Made by a program: the position numbers and the translations under genes. Under the pieces are notes generated by a model that searched no databases, was not told the origin of the DNA, and saw only the letters and a list, made by a program, of their open reading frames with translations. A stretch of 64,000 bases of DNA from Protula sp. h YS-2021 (Eukaryota > Annelida > Polychaeta > Sabellida > Serpulidae), in the NCBI GenBank assembly GCA_949752745.1, contig OX457024.1, positions 110,598,219 to 110,662,218 on the forward strand, in the 5' to 3' direction. Positions 46,720 to 58,240 of this stretch are shown one piece after another. The first letter of the stretch is position 1; the number at the start of each line of letters is the position of its first letter.

Positions 46720-48904
46720 TTAAAACTTATTTTATATGTATTTCAGAGTTTGCCCACCAGTTTGATCGACGTATTACAATGGTGTAAAATACATCTTTCC
46801 CCACCTTTTCCCAAAAAACAAAACAAAACAAAACAAATAGAGAAATCGGTGTCGGGGAGAGGTGATGGAGAGTGGAGATATAGATTCAATACTTATGTCA
46901 CAATGCTCAGCTTCGCACTAAGTTATTGTTTAAGTAACAAAAAAATCAACAACACTCGGTGCCGGTGGTGGGGGAGTGGAAGTATAGATTTAATACTTAA
47001 ATCTCATCAACGCACAACTTCTCAAAAAATCGAAAAAAAGATCAATGAATGGCACAGTACACAAAGAAATAAATAAAATACCAAGGATCGTCATTTAAGG
47101 AAACAACACAGCGTAATAAAAGCTATTTGACCCGTCAGTAAAAATAGACTTGTCCGAATGAAGCGCCGTCTAGCGTAAGAGAAGAGAGTATAAAGGAGCA
47201 CTGTTTGTTTTTAGTGTTTTTAGAAGTTGAAATGCACGAATCTGACCTCTACTCATACTCCCTTCTTTGCTGAGAGTTGATGTGCTAGTTATTTAAATAA
47301 AGTTGGCGAAACCATTTTTATTTGCTTTAAAATAGGGGTGAACACTTAATCCGTTATTTTACGCCGAAAAATGCAACGTCACATGAGCGATAATCAAATT
47401 TCTCTTAGAAAACAGCTTTTAAACCGTCGCTCAGAGAATGCTGAATACGAAAAATGTTAGTAATGTTTGTTTTTCCTATAAATTAGACATATAGTGTTGA
47501 ACTTTTTGTGCTTTCTGACAAGTGTACCTTGCTGGCGGTCTCTGTTCTAGTGGTTTGTTTGGAAGCTTTTATCAACGAGACTCTGCAGAAGCAGAAGGAC
47601 CACAATGTTTTAGGGGGGTTGTGCTTTTACAAGCCTTATGTACGTCTATTCTATTCGTTTCGAAACATTCACAAAATGTAGTCAGAAACCGTTTTTATTG
47701 GCGTGTGACGATACACTTCACAGGTTTGTATTAATTAGACTATTAATTTGCACAATAAGCTCAAGTGTAATTTACACATTAAAATATGAAGATTTTGCAA
47801 ATTGCTACCTATCAAATATTGTGGATTATGTCAAAATCATGCACAATAAAGCGATTTACCTTTGTATATCTCAAACCATTTACTTTTGTTTATATTTTCC
47901 CGAAAAAGGTAGTCGAGCTGCACATGCGCATGTTTGTCTCTTGTCCATTATGTCCTTTTACAGAGTACTTACTGTCCATTATGCACCCATATATGCTTAT
48001 GCTGATTGTATGTTGATTTTGGGTAAGAACAACAAAACAACCTAATTTCAACAATGTTTTGTTTGCTCGTGGTTGATTTTAGTTGTGACAGAAATACAAC
48101 TTTTTAGCAACAGTTTTCAGCCACTTTTGCACAACACAAGGTCGGAAATGTATAATTGTAGTAGTCGAATTACTGTATTTTTAATTTTCATATTTCCATT
48201 ATCAAATTCCTTCAAAGAGAGCAACGGGAAAACTAGAGTCTCGAACAGGTGTTATTATATTTCTTAGAAGAGTTAAATCATATAATGTAATACCATAACA
48301 TAATAGCTTAATATAGTAGTATTATATAGCATAATATAATAGTCAAATAATTTCCATGACTGTCTATTACTAATTTGAAATAATTATAGAAGACATTTTG
48401 AAATTTAACGGACTTTCAGAAAAGGGTGTTTGTTTATCGTTTATTTATATAATTATCGTTTTCGTTTATCGTGTATAATATGTTCATTTTATAGAAAAAA
48501 TAAGACATAAGACAAGACATAATTAATTGCAAGTTGAAAATGAGTCATTCAGCTGGTAAAAATAGTTATAATTCCGCTGTAAAACAAGGTTGCATCGTTC
48601 GCGTGCAATCATTTTGCTTGGACTCATAGTGTATTTATACTCCCTGGGAAAAAACGGAAAATCATCAAGCAAAGTTATTTATTAGTCTTGACAAATAATG
48701 TAAATTTCTTGCTTGTCAGTTTTTATTTAGCTTATACGTTGATTTACAATGTGAAATTGTCATCGGTAAGATACAAAAAGCTGGTTTTAGATTAAATGAC
48801 GGGCGAATGGCAGAATTTATTCAGTGTTTTCAAATCATTTATAGACGATCGTCGTTTTATTTTAATTTAATGATATCTTGTACAGTTGTAATGTCTTAGA
48901 AATT
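46720..48904. other. B-only block, no recognisable gene
   Basis: Absent from A (between 12930 and 12940) and not seen in C. 46785-46885 and 46930-47005 are diverged copies ('gagtggagatatagattcaatactta'-like, split here by spacing). 48280-48350 is TA-rich. ORFs at 47522-48045 are not recognised and overlap in several frames. Confidence 0.5.
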
Positions 48905-50080
48905 AAACATTTAATAACATTTAAACATGTGGCCCTCTACGATGATTTCACTTTCACTCAACTGTTATAATTAAAGTATAAGAATCGAAAAATTTCAGTG
49001 TTTCATGAAAGAAGTACATGAAATGAAAAAATGCAACAGCTAATTGAAAACTTTCATCTAACCTATTTGTTTGTTTTGTTGTGTGATGTTTACTGCGAAT
49101 CTTACGATTGATATACCAGTGAAGGCATTGGGAATGTGAAGCAATTTAATATAGAATGTTTTAGTTTTAAGTACAGTGCTAACAAAGCTTTTACTGTTGT
49201 TGTAGTTGTTCAGCACTTCTTTGCATTGATCTGTATATTAAGTATGCATAAAAAGTATGTAGATTTTTATTCATTTTTAAAATGGGACTACGAAAATTTG
49301 CACTGTTTGCGGGTAGCATTATTTACTTCAATAAATGCCTCGAGAAAATTTTAAGAATGTTGTCCTATTTGTGAAGTGTATCATTAAAAACAGTACGACG
49401 AGAACACTTTACGAATGTTGTGATATTGTTGCATATGAGTGGTTCTTGATCAGTAAAGCTCATAAATTATCTTTGGATATAAAAACTTAAATTTTAAGAA
49501 AAAATATACTATTTAAATAATTATTTTCTAACACATTTTATTTATTATTTGTTTTTTTTTCTGAGATGCTTTATAAATTCAGTGTTAATACATATCAAAT
49601 ATTTATATGAGATCGCTGAAAGTATTAGCAAAACTTTTATTCACTAAGCTATATGCATGGATGCAAAATGTTTCACTGTAAAATGGCAGTTATTTTTAAA
49701 TAAACTTTAGTCTGCAGCGATTGTTTATCAGTTGTCAACAACAAACTATTTCTAAAGTTGATGACATTAATTTCAAGACATTACATTTTTTAAAAGCGGC
49801 CTCTCACAATTTGTCTGTATTTTATTGTTATTGGAATATAGGCCAGTGATCAGCAGTTTTAGTTGAGAGTTTTTTAAATGTCTGAAATAATTGTTGATAT
49901 AAATTGTACATAAAAAGATTAAATTTTGTATTATAATATAAATTAAAGTTATTCTGATTTATATTTTATTTTCAAAATCAAATTTACGTAAATTTTTCAG
50001 ATAATTTTATAATTATTACTTTATGTCCATGATAGGGCGTTTCCATTATCCTATGTTGACCCCCTCCCATCCACGGAATG
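48905..50080 (+). other. Upstream region of the Cys-rich gene, copy B
   Basis: Matches A 12940-14110 at high identity. The gene itself is gone in B: similarity stops at 'ccctcccatcca' and is replaced by about 75 bp of low-complexity DNA before the polymerase element. Confidence 0.6.
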
Positions 50081-50097
50081 AACCTTCCATCCTTACT

Positions 50098-50135
50098 CCC
50101 CCCCCCCCCCACACACGCACGCACACACAAACACC
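50098..50135 (+). repeat. Poly-C and CA tract at a deletion junction
   Basis: A run of 14 C (near 50098-50111) is followed by 'acacacgcacgcacacacaaac'. It marks the place where B lost A's 14113-14650, which contains the 5' half of the Cys-rich gene. Confidence 0.8.
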
Positions 50136-50213
50136 ACAGCTCGATTAGCTCATTTTCAGAACATTGAGCGGCCGCAAAGAGAACGACAACCAGGAGCCAA
50201 GCTCCTTACTGGT

Positions 50214-50870
50214 TTAGGCAGCAAATATCAGCCAGTCATGCAGCGGTCTGAGTTGTTGCGACATCTGCTTTCCTCTTAGCGGGATATACTTTGTTGCTGC
50301 ATCACATGTGATGCAGTTCAGGCTGTATTCGTGGCGCATAGCAGCTAGGTAGGCGTACTGGCATACACAGAAGATGCAGCTTTGGTGATTGCACACTGTA
50401 GAAATTGCCCGATCATTGCCCAGGAAGGTGTTGCAGCCAAATACAGTCGTCAATATCATGAAATAGGAAGTACTGGCTCCCTGCCAGGTACTCCCGCTCC
50501 TCCAGAGTCACCGGTGCTTCGTCACCAAGCAACCCCTGTTTCTGATATGTTGGCATGAAGTTTCCAGCCTCAGTGTCTAGAAGTCTCCTTCCCACTGTAA
50601 TATTCCGTTCAAGAAAACCCGGAATACATACTGGCTCGGCATTTGCAGGATCTGGCAATAACTTGAGAAGTACCGGCGATACTGGGAACCGGTAGGTGCA
50701 CGGACCCGAAGACGAACTTGGCGAACTTCGCTCACTCTCAAATGCGTGTCTATGTCAAAGGTGACTTCCACTTGGACTGTGGATAGCAGTGAAGTGAAGT
50801 CTTCCAGATACATATGTCGCCCCTGCCCCCTAGGATAGGAATATCTAGCAAAGTTTAGTTTCGTATACAT
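50214..50870 (-). pseudogene. Small minus-strand protein of the polymerase element, copy B
   Basis: Three minus-strand frames that together span about 220 codons: 50577-50870 (start near 'MYTKLNFARYSYPRGQGRHM', then a beta-rich 'VEVTFDIDTHLRVSEVRQV'), 50413-50658 ('CIPGFLERNITVGRRLLD', 'YFLFHDIDDC') and 50214-50459 ('CNHQSCIFCVCQYAYLAAM', 'CITCDAATKYI'). The overlaps imply two frameshifts in what was one gene. The CxxC pairs suggest zinc binding. Family not recognised. It is transcribed away from the ORF at 50876. Confidence 0.45.
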
Positions 50871-50875
50871 ATTAC

Positions 50876-51298
50876 ATGATATGTGGGACCCCCCCCCCTT
50901 CCCCAGGAGAGGAAAACAAAGCAAAATTTACCTTTATATACATATTGCATGATAGTATTGAAAATGGTGTAGAAATAGGAGGTAAACACCCATTTACAAC
51001 GTTCCAATACGACCAACAAATGGCTTCAACTGACAAGAAAATCACAATGCTGAGGCACGGCCGTCCAGCAACACTGATAGCGGCGTGTTACAAGTGCTGG
51101 GTGTGGCTAGAATATGCAGGGTACAAGTTTGCAGCAACGTTACCTGGGCCGGAGTGTACAGACTGCTGGTGGTGTGGCGCGACACTCGAAAGCATGACTT
51201 ATTACAACCCCCACCCCTCCAAGTGTGCAGGAAGGCCGTTCACCATACAACAGTACTACAGGCACCAATGCCATTGTGGGAACCCGACATGTTGGTGA
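50876..51298 (+). CDS. Cys/Trp-rich small protein of the polymerase element, copy B
   Basis: 140 codons open from 50876; the first 30 run through a poly-C tract and may not be native. The conserved part, shared with A, begins near 'HDSIENGVEIGG' and contains 'CYKCWVWLEYAGYKF', 'CTDCWWCGATL', 'KCAGRPFTIQQYYRHQCHC' and a terminal 'GNPTCW'. Ten Cys plus His suggest two zinc sites. No known Polinton protein is recognised; a late gene or regulator is possible. Starts lie back-to-back with the minus-strand gene, with the direct repeats 'atacatattacatgata' (near 50862) and 'atacatattgcatgata' (near 50938) flanking the gap. Confidence 0.5.
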   Translation: MICGTPPPSPGEENKAKFTFIYILHDSIENGVEIGGKHPFTTFQYDQQMASTDKKITMLRHGRPATLIAACYKCWVWLEYAGYKFAATLPGPECTDCWWCGATLESMTYYNPHPSKCAGRPFTIQQYYRHQCHCGNPTCW

Positions 51299-51459
51299 AG
51301 AGCCAACTACTAAAACTTTCGGCCCTTCTAAGGACCACCCCTCTTACGAAATAACGCTAGTCAGTCTATGTATGTCTTTGTGTGTCTCTGTGTGTGGGTG
51401 TATAAAAAGACGTCTGAGAACACATTTCAGCATATCAGTTCAAGCAATTGATGCGACAA

Positions 51460-51970
51460 CAATGGCAGCTAGTTCAATATGAGATACGCCAGTCCTCTGC
51501 CATGAATGCAATGTGGATTTTCCATCAATGGAATTGTTTGAAGCACATACATACATACATACAAGCTGAGATGAAAAACTGTAGTGAAACGTGCTCATGA
51601 GGAGCTTGCTCAGGAGAAAGAAGCAAAAAGATTAAAGGCGCTACAAGATGGCAGAGCGATGGCAACCAGTTCAGACACACCAGTCCTCGATCTTGCCTTG
51701 AATGCAATGTGAACTTTCCATCTATGGATGTGTTTGAGGCACAAACATGCACACCAGCTGAGATGAAAAGTGTAGTGAAACGTGCTCACGACGAGTTTGT
51801 TGGGGAGAAAGCTGCAAAGAGACAAAAGACGGGACAAATGAGGAGAGGCAGAAGGTTTTGTCTTGGCGAAAACGCGCAGGAAAAACGGTTTGAGACAATG
51901 GAACGGATTTACTGCTTGAAATACGACAGCAAGAGAACCATATTAAGTCACATTTGTTGGAGACCTTAAA
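51460..51970 (+). pseudogene. Zinc-finger N-terminal region of the polymerase gene, copy B
   Basis: Two tandem copies of a block of about 190 bp. The first (from 51494) has 'CHECNVDFPSMELFEAHTYIH', a C2H2 finger. The second (from 51685) has 'ECNVNFPSMDVFEAQTCTP', which has lost one Cys. Each continues into 'VVKRAHDE'-like helices. Copy A retains one and a fragment of the second. An open frame at 51709-51969 covers the second repeat and ends 'SHICWRP'. Confidence 0.5.
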
Positions 51971-51972
51971 CC

Positions 51973-52280
51973 ATGGAAAAGCATGAAGGGAATAGGTATC
52001 AGCATCATCGCCCAAACAGATTTGGCTATGTGGTTGCCAGCCAGTATGACACATACGCACCAGTCGTGTATCTAAAAGACAATGCTCTGACAGTCTTTTT
52101 AGACCATATGGTCAACGAGCGTGATCGTATTGTGCGTAGTTTAGAGCAACCAAATGATATGGTGATGACTCGTGAGGACCGAGAGACTTTCAAGAACGCT
52201 GTGAATTGCTACATTTGTCATGAGCCTCTAGGAGCGGATCGTGTGAGAGATCATGACCATATCAATGGCAAATACCACAG
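51973..52280 (+). pseudogene. Polymerase B fragment, copy B, before the LINE
   Basis: Begins where about 840 bp present in A (16100-16937, including the ExoI region) is missing: 'accatggaa' joins directly to 'aagcatgaaggg'. Continues 'FLDHMVNERDRIV', then the zinc-binding 'CYICHEPLGADRVRDHDH'. It is interrupted by the LINE right after 'GKYHS'. Confidence 0.75.
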
Positions 52281-52338
52281 CGCATCATCATCATCATGGT
52301 TTCGCTTGTATAGCGCTCATTTAGCCTTGCCACATCAG

Positions 52339-53966
52339 TTACAAAATATAATAGGCTTCTCGGAATAAGTGTTTCTTTAAAAGCTTCTTAAATTCTTCTA
52401 CAGACTGTGCTGACTTAATATGCCTCGGTAACGTATTCCAAGGTGAAGGGGCGGCCCTGCTAAATGCCCTGTCACCATATCCTGTGCGAGTCCTTGGAAC
52501 GTGAAGCAAATGCCCGTCGGCAGAACGAAGTGCTCGCGTCGGAGTGTGCATCTCGATCAGTGCAGAGATATATTGCGGGGCTTCATTGTTTAGAGCCTTG
52601 AAAGTGATGAGCAGCACTTTGAACTTTATACGCTGGTGAACGGGGAGCCAGTGTAAAGACATCAAAGTGGACGTGATATGCTCATATTTAGGTACATTTG
52701 CGATTATCCGAGCGGCAGCATTGAGTACGCTTTGTAACTTGTTGATCAGCTTTACAGGAGCATTGATCAGCAGGCTATTACAGTAATCCAGCTTTGAAAC
52801 CACAAGTGCTTGCACCAGCGATTTTGCTGCATCCGTGGTCAAATACCTCCTAATTTTTCTTATCCAGTTGAGGTAGTAAAAACAAGAATTTCTAACTTAG
52901 GCAACCTGGTCTTCAAGAGTTCAACTGCTGTCGATCATGACTCCTAAGTTTCGTGCACACGATGACGCAGACACTGTTTCATTGGAAAGTTCCAACCAAT
53001 TAAAGTCAATTTTGGACAGATTTCTTTTGCTTGGTATTATCAAAAACTCAGTCTTTTCTTCATTCAATTTAAACTTATTGTTTTTCATCCAGGTTGAAAT
53101 CTGGTTGATGCCATTTTCTAACTGATGTATTGCGGACTTTTGATTTTTTTTCGACTTAGGATTAAATACTTTCTTGATTTGGGTATCGTCTGCGTACATA
53201 TGGAATAAAAGTAATAATAATCTGATCAGGACCCCAAGTGGTTGTGTGTAATCACTGTACAGCCTTGGACCTAACCATGATCCTTGGGGCACAGTAGATC
53301 TTCTTTGGAGTAGTGACCATCGACACACACCTTGGCAGTCCTACCATCGAGATATGAGGCAAACCATGATAACGCTGATCCCGAGACCTTCATGGTTTGT
53401 TCAAGGCGTCGTAGCAGAACTGAATGGTTTACCGTATCAAAGGCCGCTGATAAGTCGGGTAGAGCCAGAAAGACTGCATTGTTTTGATCTAGGGCTCTGA
53501 ATAAATCATCAGTGACTTTAAGCAGAGCTGTCTCTGTACTATGGAACTTTTTGTATGCAGACTGGAGATTCTCACACAGATTATGTTCAGTTATATGGGC
53601 TATAAGCTGATTTCCAACTGCATGCTCTACTAACATTGATAGGTAAGGCAGATTCGACACAGGTCAATAGTCCTTTCATTCTCGGGGTAGCGACGGTTTC
53701 TTAATAAGCGGTCTGATCACTGCAGTCTTGAAAGAATGTGGCATTCTGCTGGTTGTGATTGACATATTGACTATTCTTGTTATAATTGGTAGTAATTCAT
53801 CAGTGCACTGCTTGAGTAGCATTGTGAGGATTGGATCAAGCTCACATGAGGTAGTATTCGATTCACTTATCAACTTGCGAACTTCAATCTCCGTAAGGGG
53901 CACAAAGTCGGTCAGGAAAACGTCATCACTATTGGTTTTCCCATCAAATTCAAACGCTGAATTCAA
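52339..53966 (-). pseudogene. Reverse transcriptase of the B-only LINE
   Basis: Frames in order: 53676-53966 ('TTSCELDPILTMLLKQC', 'SRMPHSFKTAVIRPLIKKP'), 53271-53660 ('LQSAYKKFHSTETALLKV', 'LPDLSAAFDTVNHSVLLRRL'), 52921-53328 ('[13 protein letters not shown]', '[10 protein letters not shown]' with YADD intact) and 52339-52842 ('ITSTLMSLHWLPVHQRIKF', 'APSPWNTLPRHIKSAQSVEEFKKLLKKHLF'). Only three to four frame breaks occur, so this is a younger copy than the LINE shared by A and B. Confidence 0.85.
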
Positions 53967-53969
53967 ATC

Positions 53970-56007
53970 CTAGTCAAACTGCTTTTGAATTTTATCCACC
54001 TTGGACCTAAAATAATCACTGAAATCATCAGCTAATTGCATAGGTGATGAATGTTCTGGTAGCGGATTGGTTTGAGTTCGGTGCATAATTTTATTCATTG
54101 TCTTATATAGCGCCTTTTGATCGCGTTTATTTTGAGAAACTGTTTTACAAAGATTATCAGTTTTAGCCTTACTAAGACTATGCTGATAGTCATCACAATG
54201 CTTCCGAAACTCGGTATTATCCTCGTCGCTACGTGTTTTACGATATCGCCGTTCAAAAATACGTGATCGTGTTCTTTTGGCATGCGTTTCTTCATTAAAC
54301 CAAGGCTCCCTTTTGTCACGTTTCGTTTTACTAATCAACGGTGCATGACGTTCAAGTAGACCCTTCATCTCTGTATTGTAGGAGGTAACAAGTGTATCCA
54401 GATCCATTGACTGGTTATTGCTATAAAGATTTGTAGATATTATATCTTTCCTAAAAACATCTACATCAATGTCTTTAAGCTTCCTAAAAGTTACCATTTT
54501 CTTGACAGGTTTGGGTTTGGGGATGTTTAACTTGGTCATCGGAATGTAATGGTCTGATATCAAGTCACCCACTTCGATACCATCAAGCCCAATTGAATCT
54601 GAGTTTCGTGTAATAATATGATCGATGACATTGCCTTTAACATGGGTGGGCATATCGACATGTTGTGTGAGGTTAAAGGTACTGAGAGTCTCAATATATC
54701 TCTGAGCACTATCCTTGTCATAGTGGATATTTAAGTCCCCTGCAATAATAATGGGCTCCCTCCAAGACAAATCTGTTCAAGGAGACTAGCACACTCTTCA
54801 TAAAACTCTGTAAGTGAATACTGAGGAGGGCGGTAGATAACTAAAACCCTTAGAGAGCGTGGTGCAGAATAAAGCTCTACCACACAACATTCGAATGTAG
54901 AAAAATGTGGAAGACTGATTTTCTTCGTTTTAAAAGTGTCTCTACATAGTATGGCCACACCGCCACCACCACTGGACCTATTTTCATGAACAAGGGTAAA
55001 ACAGTTCCTTAAAATTTTTTCTGTTTTATATATAGATTCAGTGTCTTATCGAATGCCCTTTTCACATTTATTAAGGAATTGTTGACATCAAAAAATAATT
55101 TTTGATCTCAAAAATTGATAATTTGATATCAAGAATTCATTTTTAATCTAAAAAAATCCATATTTTGATATCAATAATTAATTTTTGCTATCTATAATTG
55201 TGTTTTTGATATCTCTAAATGTATTCTTGATCTCAAAAAAAACATTTTTTGATATCAATAAACTTTAGAGATATCAAGAAATATTGAGATCAAAAATTCA
55301 ATTCTTGAGAGCAAAAATGAAATATTTGAGATCAAAATATTAATTTTGAGCTCAATAATTCATTTTCCTTTTATTGATATCAAGAATTTATTTCAGATTT
55401 CATTATTTCAGAATGGAACTATTTTAATTTGTATTTTGAAATTTGCAAATGATTTTTTGATCTCAAAAATGGATTTTTGATATCAAAATATCAGTCTATT
55501 TTTTAAATAATAAATTCAGAAGCACACATCTGTAAGTTAATAATGACTGGCCCTTGTATGTAGAATCTTTGTTTAAATTTTTTACTGTACAGAAAGAAGC
55601 AATTCTTGAGATCAAAAATTGTGTTGTTATTATTGATCTCAATAATTCAAGTTTTCATCTCCAAAATATAATTGACGATTCGTTAAATTTTATGTAAATG
55701 TGTATCTTCTTTAAGATTTTTTATGTTTGTAAATTTTATTTTTTGATCTCAAAAATAAATTTTTACCATCTACAATTCAATTATTGATAGCAAAATATAA
55801 ATTATTGAGATCTACATTGATTTCTTGATATCTTTAATTATATTTTGATATCAAAAATAAGCATTAAATGTTAAAACGGCATTCCATAGTGTCTAACCAT
55901 GTCTCTGTAACAGCTAAAATGTCAATGTGTTCTTCATAGATTGTGTGTTTAATCAGATCAAGCTTATTACGCACAGAGCGAGCATTAACTGTAGAAAACA
56001 GGGCCTT
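53970..56007 (-). pseudogene. AP-like endonuclease domain of the B-only LINE (split)
   Basis: Reading right to left: 55866-56007 codes 'STVNARSVRNKLDLIKH' and 'HIDILAVTETWLD', the opening of an APE-type LINE endonuclease. The array at 55060-55865 interrupts. Coding resumes about 55015 with 'LVHENRSSGGGGVAILCRD'. A frameshift near 54765 leads into 53970-54770 with 'IIIAGDLNIHYD', 'HVDMPTHVKGNVIDHIITR', 'SDHYIP' and a basic linker. The domain nicks target DNA in active relatives. A further 5' ORF (56008-56361, with 'KRRGNRGGQRLRR') is separated by a stop. Confidence 0.8.
55060..55865. repeat. AT-rich array of GATATC / GATCTC / GAGATC palindromes
   Basis: About 0.8 kb, almost pure A/T apart from recurring 'ttgatatcaa', 'ttgatctcaaaaat', 'tgagatcaaaa' and variants every 20-40 bp on both strands, with no fixed period. 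It lies inside the LINE endonuclease coding sequence, whose two halves flank it, so it is an insertion or a local expansion. Confidence 0.8.
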
Positions 56008-56270
56008 TCATAGAGAAGTGCCACTACGGTCCACAATAGAAATCAAGTTGCTTTTGTTTACATAAGGTGCACTTCTGTGAATTTTGGACAAAGCAGGCCG
56101 ATTACCCTCGATAACCTTTATTGGTCTACGCAGGCGTTGGCCTCCTCTGTTTCCCCTTCTCTTGCTTGACACATATACATTTGGAATACTAGAGACAGTA
56201 CTTTGGTGAAACACATAGTGTTTATTTAATATCCAAACACTAGAGAGGCATAACCTATATCCTAGACAAG

Positions 56271-58240
56271 TACAGCATAATAAATGAAACTTACAATTTC
56301 GACTTAGAAAGTATCGGCAGGGGGATAAAGATTCTTTTATCATTCCTGTGTTTTTCTTCAACTTACGAATCTATGACGTTCGTCTGATCATGGAGGAAAT
56401 TGGTAAATTCAAAGATGAAACAATTATGATCATTGAGAAATATAATACACGCAATCTGAAATTTACGGACATGACTTCTCACATCACGATGGTGACCAAC
56501 AAGATTTGCTGCTGAAAGGGACTGTACCCCTATGATTACGTGGACCAATCATCCAAGTTTGCTGAAACGCAGCTACCGTCAAAGGACAAGTTTTACAGTC
56601 AGATCAGCGAAGAGGACATTAGCAATGAAGATTACGCTCACGCGCTGAAGGTGTGAGATACATTCAACTGGACCACATTCGGTGAATACCACGACCTGTA
56701 CCTGAAATCGGATCTACTACTGCTGGCCGACGTGTTTGAAAATTGTCGTCAAGTATGCCTCAACAAGTATGAATTGGATCCTGCTCATTATTATACAGCG
56801 CCAGGACTGTCGTGGAATACTATGTTAAAAGCGACAAAGGTGAAGTTGAAATTAATCGCAGACATTGATATGTACCAAATGGTTGAACAAGGCATACGTG
56901 GAGTAATATCTGTGATCACGCACAAGTATGCGAAAGCAAATAACCCCCACGTAGCAACTTACAATTCTGATATACCAAACAACTACCTGATGTACCTCGA
57001 CGCAAACAACCTGTATGGCTGGACCATGTCGCAAAGCATGCCACAAAGAGAAATTATGCGGGTGAGCGAGCCAGAATCCCTAGACCTCATGGAGGTGGCT
57101 GAAGATGTCGAGATTTGATTTATTTTCGAAGTGTATTTAGAATACTGACATTCAATCCATGATCGTCATATTCACTACTCAGTGGCTCCAGAAAGGAAAT
57201 GTGTCAAAATTGGAGAATTGTCAGGGCACAGTCAGAAGCTACGGAAAGATCTGAATATGAGAGGCAAACCTAGTGTAAAGCTCATTCCTAACCTATGTAA
57301 CAAGACGAAATGTGTGCTTCATTATAGGAATTTGCAGCAGTAAGTCTCACCGGGTTGAAAGTCAACAAAGTGCATCGTGCCATCATGTTTGAACAGAGCA
57401 AATGCTTGGAGGAATACATTACCTTGTACACGGAAAAGGGAAAATTAGCTAAGAACCTGTTTCAGAAGACTTCTTCAAACTCATGAACAACTCTGTGTTT
57501 AGCAACACCATGGGAAATGTGAGAAAACGAATCAATGTTGAACTTTTTCACAAGGAAAAGCGATTTAAGAAACTCGTGGCCCAAAACCTTCTTTCCACAA
57601 ATTCATAATTTTCAACGAAGATTTGGCTGCTGTACATTTCGTAAAGTGGATTTGCTTCCGGATAAACCCATTCAAGTCGGCTTCACCATTCTCGACCTGA
57701 GCAAAGTGCTTATGTTTGACTTTCATCACAATTGCATCATGGCTAAGTATAAATGCAAAGTTGTTGCTCAGCGACACAGACAGTCTATGTTATGACATAG
57801 AAATGGAAGATATCTACAATGATATGCAGCAAGCTGCTGACCTGTTCGACACAAGTTCCAACAGATCCTTTCCTACTTTCCAAAGTGAATAAAGTGCTTG
57901 GAAAAATAAAGGATGAAAGGACAGGCATCCCCATTTAAGAGTTTGTTGGATTCAGACCAAAAATATACAGTTTAATGTGGGAAAGAAAAACATACGGCTA
58001 AAGGCATCACTTGAGCTTGTCAAAAACGCTTGAACAATATGCAGTAGAGACAGTTTGCTCAACCAAACTCAAACGATGGCTACAGGGCACATTATTCGAA
58101 GTCACGACCACCAGTTTTTCTCGGAGAAGTTGAGAAAGTAGCCCTCTCGACATATGACGACAAGCAGTACGTGTTGAATGATTGCTATTCCACCTCAGCA
58201 CATGGACATTACAAGACGACGGTAACACGCCGGCCCTAAC
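56271..58240 (+). pseudogene. Polymerase B, copy B, after the LINE
   Basis: Continues 'FRLRKYRQGDKDSFIIPVFF', ExoII-like 'NLRIYDVRL', 'YDYVDQSSKFAETQLP', 'GEYHDLYLKSDLLLLADVF', 'GLSWNTMLKATKVKLKL', 'GIRGVISVITHKYAKAN', motif A 'MYLDANNLYGWTMSQ' (intact here; ORF 56732-57118), motif B region 'NNSVFSNTMGNVRKR' (57484-57528), DTDS at 57773-57784 and the C-terminal 'STYDDKQYVLNDCYST'. The 1-nt shift near 56515 and the stop near 57937 are shared with A; others are private, for example the TGA near 56656. Confidence 0.85.

Larger units (their letters stand above)
52281..56270 (-). mobile_element. L2/CR1-like LINE with endonuclease, B only
   Basis: Nearly full-length minus-strand LINE. The 3' end is at the left, with a short ATC/CAT repeat (52284-52298) and 'gcgctatacaagcgaaacc' in reverse. 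The 5' end is near 56270. A short target duplication like ACAGCGCAT is suggested by both flanks, compared with A 17243-17252. It carries AP-endonuclease and RT domains and is broken by frameshifts and by the AT-rich array at 55060-55865. It is different from the 42050 LINE. Confidence 0.8.

Noticed and set aside
47522..48045. Overlapping ORFs of up to 135 codons
   Set aside because: Three frames overlap, none has a domain or sensible composition, and the block is absent from copies A and C.
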